Shown here: positions 7,319 to 14,382 of the stretch, in pieces
Position numbering within the stretch: position 1 is the stretch's first letter
Layout of the letters: each line of letters starts with the position of its first letter
Assembly (NCBI GenBank): GCA_009774245.1
Contig: VSNM01000040.1
Location: 1 to 41,412 of the forward strand
Direction of reading: 5' to 3'
Source: Lachnospiraceae bacterium
Lineage (GTDB): Bacteria > Bacillota > Clostridia > Lachnospirales > Lachnospiraceae
Length of the DNA: 41,412 nucleotides
Made by a program: the position numbers and the translations under genes
The notes under the pieces: model-generated
The model's database searches: none
What the model was told of the DNA's origin: nothing
What the model saw: only the letters and a program-made list of their open reading frames with translations

Positions 7319-7540
7319 TCATTCCTGATAGTTTTCTTCATAAAAACCATTGACATATTCTGTTGCTGTTGCCGTGCATAACCCAAGAGCCTTGGCCAGA
7401 ACTTCTATCCGCTTTTCTTTCTCAATACCAAGAACCTCAAGAACTGCCAGACCGCCTGTCACCTTCCCATTAACAAAGCTCCGCCATTTCTCCAGTTGAA
7501 GTACTTCATCAATCTTTTTCCCTATCTCTTCTTTATCCAT
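7319..7540 (-). CDS. Small hypothetical protein, 73 residues
   Basis: The frame is open back to 7702, but GGAGG stands nine bases before the ATG at 7540, giving a 73-residue product that starts MDKEEIGKKIDEVL. It appears all-helical, with a central KVTGGLAVLEVLGI segment and a C-terminal ALGLCTATATEYVNGFYEE that could be a helix-turn-helix-like pair. It is not recognised. It lies 44 bases upstream of the PIN antitoxin gene in the same direction and could be part of that operon. The sequence upstream of its start contains the left 29-bp repeat (7590-7618). Confidence 0.5.
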   Translation of the reverse strand: MDKEEIGKKIDEVLQLEKWRSFVNGKVTGGLAVLEVLGIEKEKRIEVLAKALGLCTATATEYVNGFYEENYQE

Positions 7541-7589
7541 CTCCTCTGTCCTCCACGGCGGCTTTCTTTTTTGTTTTGTTACGTCTGAC

Positions 7590-7618
7590 ATGGCAGCAGG
7601 AATTCCGCGTCCACATTT
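7590..7618 (+). repeat. Left 29-bp direct repeat bordering the AbiE-like operon
   Basis: Starts ATGGCAGCAGGAATTCCGC and matches 27 of 29 bases with 9338-9366. It contains the dispersed 10-mer GGCAGCAGGA. Confidence 0.8.
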
Positions 7619-7673
7619 GTTAGAAACAATCGGGAGATGCAGTATATACTGTGTCTCACCTCTTTCATCTGTA

Positions 7674-8588
7674 TCATTTTGCAAACAGGTTACTGGCCAC
7701 AAGAGTCCGCATCTGCCCTATCACATCATCATAAGATACCGCATCTTTCGCAAAATAATCTGTAATAGCCTGATAATCCTCCCTGTAAAAAGAATTATCG
7801 CAAAATTCAGAAATAACTGCCGGTACATCAACTGTCTCATCCGCTGACGGACATATCCGCATCTTTGAACGATGTTCCCGCACTTCCCGTACCAACACAG
7901 CAAATCCATCATTAAATTCTATCCGGGGAGTCAGCTTATAAATATCATACAAATGGCGGGAATAGCGTTTTGACTTTCCCTGAAGATAATAGTCGCACAG
8001 GGCAAAAACTTTATCTATATAGGTCCGTTCCAAAGACTGAAGGTTCATGGAAAACCTGCCCAGAGAAAACTGTCCCGCCAAATCTGCCCTACCCCTGCCT
8101 TCCAGGTAATCTCCAATATAATTGCGGATTTCAACAGTCTGTGTAGGAAAAGAATAAGAGCCAAGGGCAGTCTCCAGCTTTACATACTGTGGCAGCCTGT
8201 CATCCTGAAAGCCAGACACGGATTCATAAGAAAACAGATAGGCATTATAATCCCTGTCACTCTGGGTTTCTTCCCAGTTAGCTATCGGCATACCCAGTTC
8301 CTCACTAATCCCCCTCAAAACAACATTTTTCAATTTCTTTCTCCTGCTCTCCCCGATATGTTCCTTAAATGTAATATCTATATCCTCAGAAAAACGGTCT
8401 ATCACATGGAAACCTTTTGACAGGGACGTCCCTCCCTTGAACACACACCTAGGCAACTGTTCTGAAAACAGTTTCAGGATCAGTGTCACATAGTAATCTT
8501 TTTCCACTACGATCGGTGTCCTCCCGCTGCTGTCAGCAGCCTGCCCAACCATATCCTTAAATGTTTCCCTGTCCCTGTGCAGATACAT
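7674..8588 (-). CDS. abiEii: AbiEii/AbiGii-type nucleotidyltransferase toxin
   Basis: A 304-residue toxin of the AbiEii nucleotidyltransferase family (type IV-like toxin-antitoxin and abortive infection systems). The hallmark VFKGGTSLSKGF (49-60) and FSEDIDITF (66-74, D69 and D71 as metal ligands) are both present. K30 in VEKDYYV is also conserved in the family. The length is normal. The gene overlaps its upstream partner by 32 bases, so the pair is translationally coupled. In related systems the toxin adds nucleotides to tRNA or uses GTP; the substrate here is unknown. The operon is bounded by the 29-bp direct repeats at 7590 and 9338. Confidence 0.9.
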   Translation of the reverse strand: MYLHRDRETFKDMVGQAADSSGRTPIVVEKDYYVTLILKLFSEQLPRCVFKGGTSLSKGFHVIDRFSEDIDITFKEHIGESRRKKLKNVVLRGISEELGMPIANWEETQSDRDYNAYLFSYESVSGFQDDRLPQYVKLETALGSYSFPTQTVEIRNYIGDYLEGRGRADLAGQFSLGRFSMNLQSLERTYIDKVFALCDYYLQGKSKRYSRHLYDIYKLTPRIEFNDGFAVLVREVREHRSKMRICPSADETVDVPAVISEFCDNSFYREDYQAITDYFAKDAVSYDDVIGQMRTLVASNLFAK

Positions 8589-9198
8589 ACCCTACCCCCG
8601 TCTCATAAATCGCCTTGTATATTTTCAGCGGATACATTGCAAGAAACCTGTCTACTGCTGATTTTGTAAGGGCGTGCTCCCTGGCATAACCGCTAAGAAT
8701 CCGTCCGCAGACCTTCGGTTCCTCTTCTGCACACTTCTCCAAATCCTTCAGGCAGTCCAGAAACTGCAGGACAGCCACATTTTCATCCGTAACCTCAACA
8801 ACAGGGCGTCTCAGAATGTACTTCCGGTTTTTTATGGTTAATTCCCGAACCTGCGCCGGTGCATAATTACTGGTGATTTCTTCCGTAAGCGGCACCTGGG
8901 CAGACAGCCCCATACGGTTTGCCAGGGTATATCCCGAATAGTACCCTACCCTTTTCCCCCGGCGCCTCACATATTTATGGAGCACCACCGTATCCGCCGT
9001 CAAAGCCATCTTTTCCCCAAAAATATCTGTTCTGGGAAAATAGTAGATTCCTGCCTCAAACCTGCACAGGATACCGTCATCTGTAAGCCGCTTTAAGTGA
9101 TACCGGAGATTTTCTTCCGATAGTCCGGAAATGGAAATATCCCCGGAAAAGATTGGTTCCCCGGGTTCGTAATTCCCTTTCAGATATTCATACAGCAT
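8557..9198 (-). CDS. AbiEi-like antitoxin (winged-helix)
   Basis: A 213-residue partner of the AbiEii toxin. The N terminus (about 1-60) looks like a winged helix (YLKGNYEPGEPIFSGDI, then ENLRYHLKRLTDDGIL with FEAGIYYFP as the wing). The remainder matches the type of domain found in DUF6088/AbiEi-like antitoxins (YYSGYTLANRMGL, RKYILRRPVVE). ATG at 9198 has AGGTG six bases upstream; a GTG at 9207 is an alternative. A clean promoter (9246-9274) lies just ahead. Such antitoxins repress their own promoter. Confidence 0.8.
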   Translation of the reverse strand: MLYEYLKGNYEPGEPIFSGDISISGLSEENLRYHLKRLTDDGILCRFEAGIYYFPRTDIFGEKMALTADTVVLHKYVRRRGKRVGYYSGYTLANRMGLSAQVPLTEEITSNYAPAQVRELTIKNRKYILRRPVVEVTDENVAVLQFLDCLKDLEKCAEEEPKVCGRILSGYAREHALTKSAVDRFLAMYPLKIYKAIYETGVGYVSAQGQGNI

Positions 9199-9245
9199 GA
9201 CGTTCACCTACTTTCGATTTGTAAATTATTTTTTTACTTATCGTT

Positions 9246-9274
9246 AGTATATCCAAAAATTGAAATTCAGTCAA
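9246..9274 (-). promoter_or_regulatory. Promoter of the AbiE-like operon
   Basis: Minus-strand TTGACT (9274-9269), 17-base spacer, TATACT (9251-9246), about 50 bases before the antitoxin start. Confidence 0.8.
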
Positions 9275-9337
9275 TAGAAATAAACGGGAAATTTTGTTCT
9301 TATCTTTTTCCTGTTACATATTCTGCAGGTGTTTAAT

Positions 9338-9366
9338 ATGGCAGCAGGAATTCCGCATCTACATTT
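9338..9366 (+). repeat. Right 29-bp direct repeat bordering the AbiE-like operon
   Basis: ATGGCAGCAGGAATTCCGC followed by ATCTACATTT, 27 of 29 bases identical to 7590-7618 and in the same orientation, 1748 bases apart. Confidence 0.8.
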
Positions 9367-9381
9367 CAGGCCTTCAGTCTC

Positions 9382-10266
9382 TCATGTATTGAGTCTTAAC
9401 GCCTCATCCTCTTTAATTTTCTTATAGGAAATACCCACGGCCCGGCAGATGCACCCAAGCTTTTTCTGCAGTCCCATCCCGGTCAGTCTTTTCCAGCCGC
9501 TTCCGTCATCCCTCGGAATGGCAAAAACATACCTGACGTCTGCAGGATGCAGGTTCAGCGCGTTCCTGACAATCTCTGCCCTCCTTCTTACGCGGAACAG
9601 CCCCTCATCAAACTGCATGATACTGTCCGCAGTCCTTCTGCCCCAGCAGTCCTTTTTGGAGAGGTTCACAATCTCCATCAGCGAGATCCCTCCCGTAAAC
9701 CACAGACCTACCGCCAGCCCCCTTGCGTCGGTGGGATGCAGTTCGGACCAGTTCATTATTTTTTCCGTCTCCCCGGAAGAATACGGGTTCCCTATGTATG
9801 AAATCCTGTGCCTTGAACTGATAAAATCACGGAACCTCTGTCTGTCATGGACAAACTCCAGCAGCCCTTTCTCCGCCATTTTGTCAAGTCCCACCTGGAA
9901 CATCCCCATAAAGAAAACCATTTCATTTTCATCCAGCCCGTACAGCTCCCTGACATCCTTTTCGAACTTATTTACTGTTTTTTCCGTAAGTTTGGAAGCA
10001 TCCATCTTCCCGACCCTGCTGTCCTTAAAACATTTCTTATACACCGACCAGAACATATTTCTCATTGCCGTATCCTGTGAAGCCATTTTTGCTGCCATTT
10101 CGGAGTCGATAACCCCTGCAAGACACCGCCCCTTCTGCCCGTCCCCTGTGCCCTTCTGCCTGCCTTCGATCGTCTGCCTGATCCTGGCCTCGTCTTCAAA
10201 AGACAGCTGGCCGCTGCCAATCATCTGTATTACCATATCCGCCATTGAAACCATGCCTTCTGCCAT
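9382..10266 (-). CDS. Integrase-like protein without an evident tyrosine active site
   Basis: A 294-residue protein starting at ATG 10266 behind AAAAGGGGGAT; the frame is open to 10311, but the extension lacks a ribosome site. The C-terminal half reads HPTDARGLAVGLWFTGGISL, then MEIVNLSKKDCW, which follows the pattern of tyrosine recombinases around the first catalytic Arg (TGxRxxEl..L.w.D), with Gly-Ile in place of the Arg. A later YVFAIPRDD..KRLT segment fits the middle of the fold, but no HxxR or terminal Tyr is present. It may be a catalytically dead DNA-binding relative or another family. The N-terminal 60 residues are low in known motifs. Confidence 0.45.
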   Translation of the reverse strand: MAEGMVSMADMVIQMIGSGQLSFEDEARIRQTIEGRQKGTGDGQKGRCLAGVIDSEMAAKMASQDTAMRNMFWSVYKKCFKDSRVGKMDASKLTEKTVNKFEKDVRELYGLDENEMVFFMGMFQVGLDKMAEKGLLEFVHDRQRFRDFISSRHRISYIGNPYSSGETEKIMNWSELHPTDARGLAVGLWFTGGISLMEIVNLSKKDCWGRRTADSIMQFDEGLFRVRRRAEIVRNALNLHPADVRYVFAIPRDDGSGWKRLTGMGLQKKLGCICRAVGISYKKIKEDEALRLNT

Positions 10267-10313
10267 AATAATCCCCCTTTTCCTTTGCAATATGATATTT
10301 TCCTGTTGCAACA

Positions 10314-10346
10314 GAAAAGAGCCGTCCCCCGTGGGACGACCCTCAT
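10314..10346 (-). terminator. Terminator between two minus-strand units
   Basis: Stem CGTCCC / GGGACG extended by G-U pairs, 4-base loop, then CTCTTTTCTG on the minus strand. It would end the transcript that includes 10418-10916. Confidence 0.7.
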
Positions 10347-10417
10347 AAACAACGGAAAGCTTTATGGCAGCAGATTTACCGGCTCCGGCTCAATATCTTC
10401 ATTCATGCCCCCCTTTC

Positions 10418-10546
10418 CTACAATCTCCGGGCTTCCTGCCAGCCCTGCAGCATGTCCGCAGCCTCTGCCCATGAAAAACCGGCAAAATCTGCCGCTTCGT
10501 CGAGTGTCAGTTTCCCCGCATCCACTAGTCCGAACAGCATTTCCAT
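10418..10546 (-). CDS. Very short helical ORF, 42 residues
   Basis: The product MEMLFGLVDAGKLTLDEAAD continues with a helix ending FSWAEAADMLQGWQEARRL. It matches the small helical tail found at the C terminus of several Clostridial proteins, including the Rpn-type protein at 20086-20928 (ILTLEKIAEYAGLPLDEV). AGGAGG lies some 18 bases upstream, too far for an ideal start, so the beginning is uncertain; the open frame reaches 10693 inside the neighbouring gene. It may be a real small regulator or a fragment. Confidence 0.35.
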   Translation of the reverse strand: MEMLFGLVDAGKLTLDEAADFAGFSWAEAADMLQGWQEARRL

Positions 10547-10607
10547 CCTGCCGGCATGATAATGCCTCCTGTGTTCCTTTTTACCGTCATAACCCGCTAC
10601 GGCACAG

Positions 10608-10916
10608 CTAATCAAACGGCAGCTCCTCATCCATGGCTTCTTCCGCCTTTTTCCTGCACATATTGCAGTAGCCATGCCTCTGGAAAAATCCACAGACCTG
10701 GTCCACCAGACACCTCAGATCCGTTTCATAACATGTCCTCCTTCCGGCCGCTTCGCCGTCCATCCGCTTCCTGTTGTCATACTGCAGGTGGTAAAATGTG
10801 CACGATACCGTCTCATCTTCCTTTCCGTTGTCGCGCCCCCTCCTTTCCACTGCCTTCTGCATCAGATCCTCCATCTGATGTTTCTCTTCCTCACTCAGAT
10901 AATTAAACAATTCCAT
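10608..10916 (-). CDS. Hypothetical Cys-rich protein, 102 residues
   Basis: Starts at ATG 10916 behind AAGGAGGG (a GTG at 10922 is possible). It is acidic at the N terminus (ELFNYLSEEEKHQMEDLMQK). The C-terminal half has six Cys, including CNMC near the end and spaced C..C pairs before it, so metal binding is likely. No family is recognised. It lies between the 46-bp repeat array and the 42-residue ORF, transcribed away from replication module 1, and a terminator closes the unit at 10314-10346. Confidence 0.55.
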   Translation of the reverse strand: MELFNYLSEEEKHQMEDLMQKAVERRGRDNGKEDETVSCTFYHLQYDNRKRMDGEAAGRRTCYETDLRCLVDQVCGFFQRHGYCNMCRKKAEEAMDEELPFD

Positions 10917-11010
10917 ATTCACAATCCCTCCTTATCTTTTTTTCCGAAAGGCTTACCGCTTTCCGACACACCCATGATATCACATCCGGAAGATCACCGG
11001 ATCTGTCAGA

Positions 11011-11329
11011 CATCACCTATGGCAGGAACATTAACTGCGGGGACAGTCATTACAAACATCACCTATAGATACCGTTTCCTTTTACAGCCTCCGTAAAACA
11101 AACATCACCTACAGGCTTAATTTTCCTTATTACCATGAAAGAAACATCACCTTACAGATGCAATTTCTTTTTTACAGTTCCGAGAATAAAACATCACCTT
11201 ATAGATGCAATTTCTTTTTACAGTCCCGAAAATAAAACATCACCTTACAGGTGCAATTTCTTTTTGCAGCCCCGAAAATAAAACATCACCTTACAGATGC
11301 AATTTCCGCACTTTAAAATCAGGATACAG
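11011..11329. repeat. Tandem array of seven units with a period of about 46 bp
   Basis: CATCACCT starts each unit, at 11011, 11057, 11103, 11145, 11192, 11238 and 11284 (spacings 46, 46, 42, 47, 46, 46). Units 4 to 7 are nearly identical (CATCACCTTACAGATGCAAT, then a T tract and CAGTYCCGAAAATAAAA). Units 1 to 3 have diverged. On the minus strand the central units contain TTTTCGGGACTGTAAAAA, whose start matches the 22-bp iterons after the rep gene (TTTCGGG). Two minus-strand copies each also open a 13-codon frame (MFYFRDCKKKLHL) ending TAAGGTGATG, where the next begins. Position between a minus-strand gene and the rep gene suggests an origin or regulatory array. It is not CRISPR: there are no unique spacers. 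Confidence 0.8.
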
Positions 11330-11683
11330 ATTGTTTTTGTATCCGATATCACATCTGAAAAATGCTCCGGCATGTGATGTTTCTTTATATATACAGAAAA
11401 ATGTTTGATATCTTCCCCTTCTCCATGTACACAAAAACAACCCGGTGCTATAAACATCAAAAATATATCACAATCTCCATAATTTCCTGACAAAATGTAC
11501 CTTAAAACAGCCCATTTCCTGACACATGCAGTCTTTTGGCATACAAAATCCTTTCCCCATTCTGACACGGACAGCCCGCTGCCCGTTTAGCATCCCTCCA
11601 TTCCTGCCCTGCCACGGCAAAATAACCGATTCCTGCGGATGCATGCATACAGGTGTCTTTTTTATACGCAGGACAGCTTTATA

Positions 11684-11711
11684 AAATTGTGTATAACTTA
11701 TTACACAATTT
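11684..11711 (+). promoter_or_regulatory. Operator-like inverted repeat upstream of the module 1 rep gene
   Basis: AAATTGTGTA (11684-11693) and TACACAATTT (11702-11711) are perfect 10-bp arms around eight bases. TGTTATGCT directly after it resembles an extended -10 element, so binding would cover the promoter. A self-regulating initiator is the simplest reading. Confidence 0.6.
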
Positions 11712-11840
11712 GTTATGCTGCTGCCCCCGGCCGCCTGTTTTTCCATCCGGATCGTTCTCTTTTAGATTTATTTTATAAATTCTTTATACTTTTCACCCTT
11801 CCCCGAAGTAAAAATCTTCCATTTTATTGGCAAAAAAATT

Positions 11841-11864
11841 ATGCCGTCTGTCTCTGGACGGCAT
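11841..11864 (+). promoter_or_regulatory. Hairpin next to the rep ribosome site
   Basis: ATGCCGTC / GACGGCAT, eight perfect pairs with an 8-base loop, end five bases before GGAGG. Such placement fits translational control of the initiator. Confidence 0.6.
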
Positions 11865-11881
11865 TCCCGGAGGACAATAAA

Positions 11882-13000
11882 ATGGCATCTGATAATGAAT
11901 CAACAACTTCTACCATGTCTACTACACAGGCAGTGTCAAACGACACTGAAACAATCAGCAATACGGCTGCTGGCAATACCACAAAAAAAAGGCCCATCTA
12001 TCGGACAAAATCATTATGCGGGGACACCGCATCCATACCAGACCGTCTGCCTGTTATCACTAACCCATCCTATAAAAATGCCCTGACATTCAACAAAAAT
12101 ACCAGTGCCTACCTTCAGGCACTTTCTGATACCAGCGGGACGAAATACAGCAACGGCACTTTCTGCTATAAGGGACTGCCTGCAACACTGGATAAGCTGG
12201 ATTCGATATCCACCGATGAAAATACCGGAACCTTTAACCTTCCCTTGCTTTGGGCGCTGTATGGTATCATCCTGAAATCATTCCAACTTACAGGTAAATT
12301 GGAATATGGAAAAATAATAACCATTTACTTTCCTGAATTTGCACACAAGATAGGAAAATCCCCCAATATCGGTAAAAAGGATATTACCGAATATACCAAC
12401 AGTATCCGCCGTTTCCAGACAGTTATCGGAATTATAAACAATGGCACAAAAAGCAACGACATTCTTCCGGTAATCGACCATGTGGAACATGATACCGCCA
12501 CACACACCATCAGTTTCAGCAGTCCTTATATTGTAAGAATTATACAAGATATCCATGAAGCAGGTATCCGAAAAGACCAGAAAGGCCGACCCAGATTGAA
12601 GAAAGACGGGGAACCACTGATGCTCCCATCCCATTCTTATATTGTGGATATGGATATTGTTTCGGAGAAAAATAAAAAAGCACTTGAGATTGTGTTTGTT
12701 ATTGTTGCCCTTATCGAGCAGGCGGGAAATAACACCCCGCATATCCGTGCAGACACAATAATCTCCCGCTGCCCGCAGTTACATAAAAGCTTAGCCGGAC
12801 AGTCTGCCGGAAACAAAAATAACCTTTTAAAAAGGGCATTTTCCAAGGCATGGGAACTGCTCAGGGAAAAGACGGCTTTGATCACCGTATACAATAATAT
12901 ACGGCTGCCTGATGCCAAAGATATAACAGCCATCCCGACAAGCTCCACACTCAGCATTGTCTTTGAATTTCCGCACAACGGAAAAGGTCAGACAACCTAA
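11882..13000 (+). CDS. Putative plasmid replication initiator (module 1)
   Basis: A 372-residue protein starting at ATG 11882, eight bases after GGAGG; the frame is open further upstream but crosses the promoter region. The first 45 residues are Ser/Thr-rich and probably disordered. The rest alternates helices and strands, with two candidate winged-helix parts: TGTFNLPLLWALYGIILKSF region (about residues 100-175) and the C-terminal KNNLLKRAFSKAWELLREKTAL (about 310-345). No family is recognised with confidence. The role is inferred from context: repeat arrays on both sides, an operator-like inverted repeat and a leader hairpin in front, and DnaB-like helicase and primase-like genes directly behind on the same strand. 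Confidence 0.55.
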   Translation: MASDNESTTSTMSTTQAVSNDTETISNTAAGNTTKKRPIYRTKSLCGDTASIPDRLPVITNPSYKNALTFNKNTSAYLQALSDTSGTKYSNGTFCYKGLPATLDKLDSISTDENTGTFNLPLLWALYGIILKSFQLTGKLEYGKIITIYFPEFAHKIGKSPNIGKKDITEYTNSIRRFQTVIGIINNGTKSNDILPVIDHVEHDTATHTISFSSPYIVRIIQDIHEAGIRKDQKGRPRLKKDGEPLMLPSHSYIVDMDIVSEKNKKALEIVFVIVALIEQAGNNTPHIRADTIISRCPQLHKSLAGQSAGNKNNLLKRAFSKAWELLREKTALITVYNNIRLPDAKDITAIPTSSTLSIVFEFPHNGKGQTT

Positions 13001-13255
13001 CATATTTTTTCGGGTAAGTGCAGCAATTATTTCGGACAAGTGTAGCAGCTTTTTCGGGGAAGTGTATGCATCCAGAACCTACGAATCCCCATTTTATGGC
13101 GGTTTCAGGCATTCCTGACGGTCCTAATATTATAATATCCTACTATTATAATACCGGGGGCAGCGGCGGCTTGACCTGCCGCCACTGCCTGACTATACTA
13201 AAGGAAATTACGGAAATGAAAGAAAAAAGTAAATCTATTTTGGAGGTATCGCAAT
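13001..13255 (+). other. Candidate origin: three 22-bp iterons, AT-rich repeats and a GC-rich hairpin
   Basis: Directly after the rep stop are three tandem 22-bp units (13005-13070) with the core TTTCGGRNAAGTGYAGCA. An AT-rich segment with two copies of TATTATAATA (about 13127-13157) follows. Then comes an inverted repeat GGCAGCGGCGG / CCGCCACTGCC with a 9-base loop (about 13161-13191). Iterons, an AT-rich unwinding region and a hairpin in this order are what a theta-type origin would show. Confidence 0.55.
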
Positions 13256-13263
13256 ATGAATGA
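13216..13263 (+). CDS. Possible 15-residue leader peptide of the helicase gene
   Basis: ATG at 13216 opens a Lys-rich 15-codon frame (MKEKSKSILEVSQYE) whose stop overlaps the helicase start as ATGAATGA. The helicase ribosome site GGAGG lies inside it, so translation of the two would be coupled. AAGGAAATTACGG stands upstream of its own ATG. Confidence 0.35.
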   Translation: MKEKSKSILEVSQYE

Positions 13264-14338
13264 ACAACCAGTCATAACTCAGGAGCCCGCCAGCCAGAAT
13301 TTATCCGAAAGAGGCCTTCCCGCCATCAGGCGGTTTAATATGAAGTCCTATTTCGGAAAACAGTTCTCCCACGATGTCGAGAGTTTCCAAAAAAGCGGCC
13401 GGCTGAAATCGGGATTTGCCAACATTGATGCCATCACTAACCTGTATCCCGGTCTCTATGTCATCGGAGCCATCTCCTCACTTGGAAAGACAACCCTCAT
13501 ACACCAGATGAGTGACCAGATTGCCGAATCCGGAAACCATGTCCTGTTTTTTAGTCTGGAACAGTCGGCTTTTGAGCTTGCATCCAAGAGCATTGCCAGG
13601 ACCATTGCCAAAGACAATCCAGAAAATGGTTTGTCATCCCTGCAGGTCAGGCGGGGCAGGCTGTCAGATCCTCGCATAGCATCCGCCATCGAAAAATACA
13701 GTGCATATTCCGACAGGATAACAGTCATTGAATGCAGCTTTCAGGCAACAATTGACGACATCACAAAAATAGTTACGGGCTATATTGAGCATTATAAAGT
13801 AAAGCCTGTAGTGGTCATCGACTATCTGCAGGTGATACAGGCCGCACCTGAAAACCGTATGACCACAAAGGACACTGTTGATTACCATGTACGGCGGCTA
13901 AAGGAACTCCAGACAGACCGCCAGCTTACCATGATTGTAATTTCTTCCCTGAACCGGCAGAATTACATGAATGCCATTGATTTTGAATCCTTTAAGGAAA
14001 GCGGGGGCATTGAATACACGGCAGATGTGCTCTGGGGGCTTCAACTCCAGTGCATACATGAAAGCGTATTCTCCCAGGCCAATAAAATTAACCAGAAAAG
14101 GCAGCGGATTAAGGAAGCCAAACGGGAAATACCCCGAAAAATTGAACTTATCTGCCTAAAAAACAGATTTGGGATAAGCAGTTATTCCTGTCAGTTCAAC
14201 TACTACCCGAACTACGACCTGTTTGAGGCCGACCTTTCCGGTTTAAATACGGACGAAATGAAAGAAAACAATACCGACACTGATGGATGGATGACCATTC
14301 CGGAAGGCCTGGAAAGTGAACTGCCCTGGGATATATGA
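13256..14338 (+). CDS. Replicative DNA helicase, DnaB C-terminal type
   Basis: A 360-residue hexameric-type 5'-3' helicase consisting of the RecA-like motor without the usual DnaB N-terminal domain. Walker A is GAISSLGKTT (71-80), the FFSLEQS strand (98-104) follows, and Walker B is VVVIDY (185-190). SSLNRQNYMNA and ESGGIEYTADVLWGL (230-262) are motifs H3/H4. GGAGG lies nine bases before the ATG. It follows the putative initiator and precedes the primase-like gene on the same strand, so the three form a self-contained initiation cassette: the initiator opens the origin, this protein unwinds, and the primase starts synthesis. The 40-residue N-terminal extension could contact the initiator or primase. 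Confidence 0.88.
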   Translation: MNEQPVITQEPASQNLSERGLPAIRRFNMKSYFGKQFSHDVESFQKSGRLKSGFANIDAITNLYPGLYVIGAISSLGKTTLIHQMSDQIAESGNHVLFFSLEQSAFELASKSIARTIAKDNPENGLSSLQVRRGRLSDPRIASAIEKYSAYSDRITVIECSFQATIDDITKIVTGYIEHYKVKPVVVIDYLQVIQAAPENRMTTKDTVDYHVRRLKELQTDRQLTMIVISSLNRQNYMNAIDFESFKESGGIEYTADVLWGLQLQCIHESVFSQANKINQKRQRIKEAKREIPRKIELICLKNRFGISSYSCQFNYYPNYDLFEADLSGLNTDEMKENNTDTDGWMTIPEGLESELPWDI

Positions 14339-14382
14339 TAAATTGTTTTTAAATCTTGGTGACCTGTTGAGGAGGTAATTAT

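Noticed and set aside
9449..10348. 299-codon + frame opposite the integrase-like gene
   Set aside because: Antisense shadow with no ribosome site; the minus-strand frame has a good start and terminator context.
11011..11329. CRISPR-like array
   Set aside because: The whole 46-bp unit is repeated, with no unique spacers and no cas genes; copies decay gradually at one end.
11639..11881. Longer start of the module 1 initiator
   Set aside because: It would cover the operator-like repeat, promoter and leader hairpin; GGAGG lies before the ATG at 11882.
12278..12742. 154-codon minus-strand frame
   Set aside because: Lies wholly within the initiator gene, has no ribosome site and no recognisable product.
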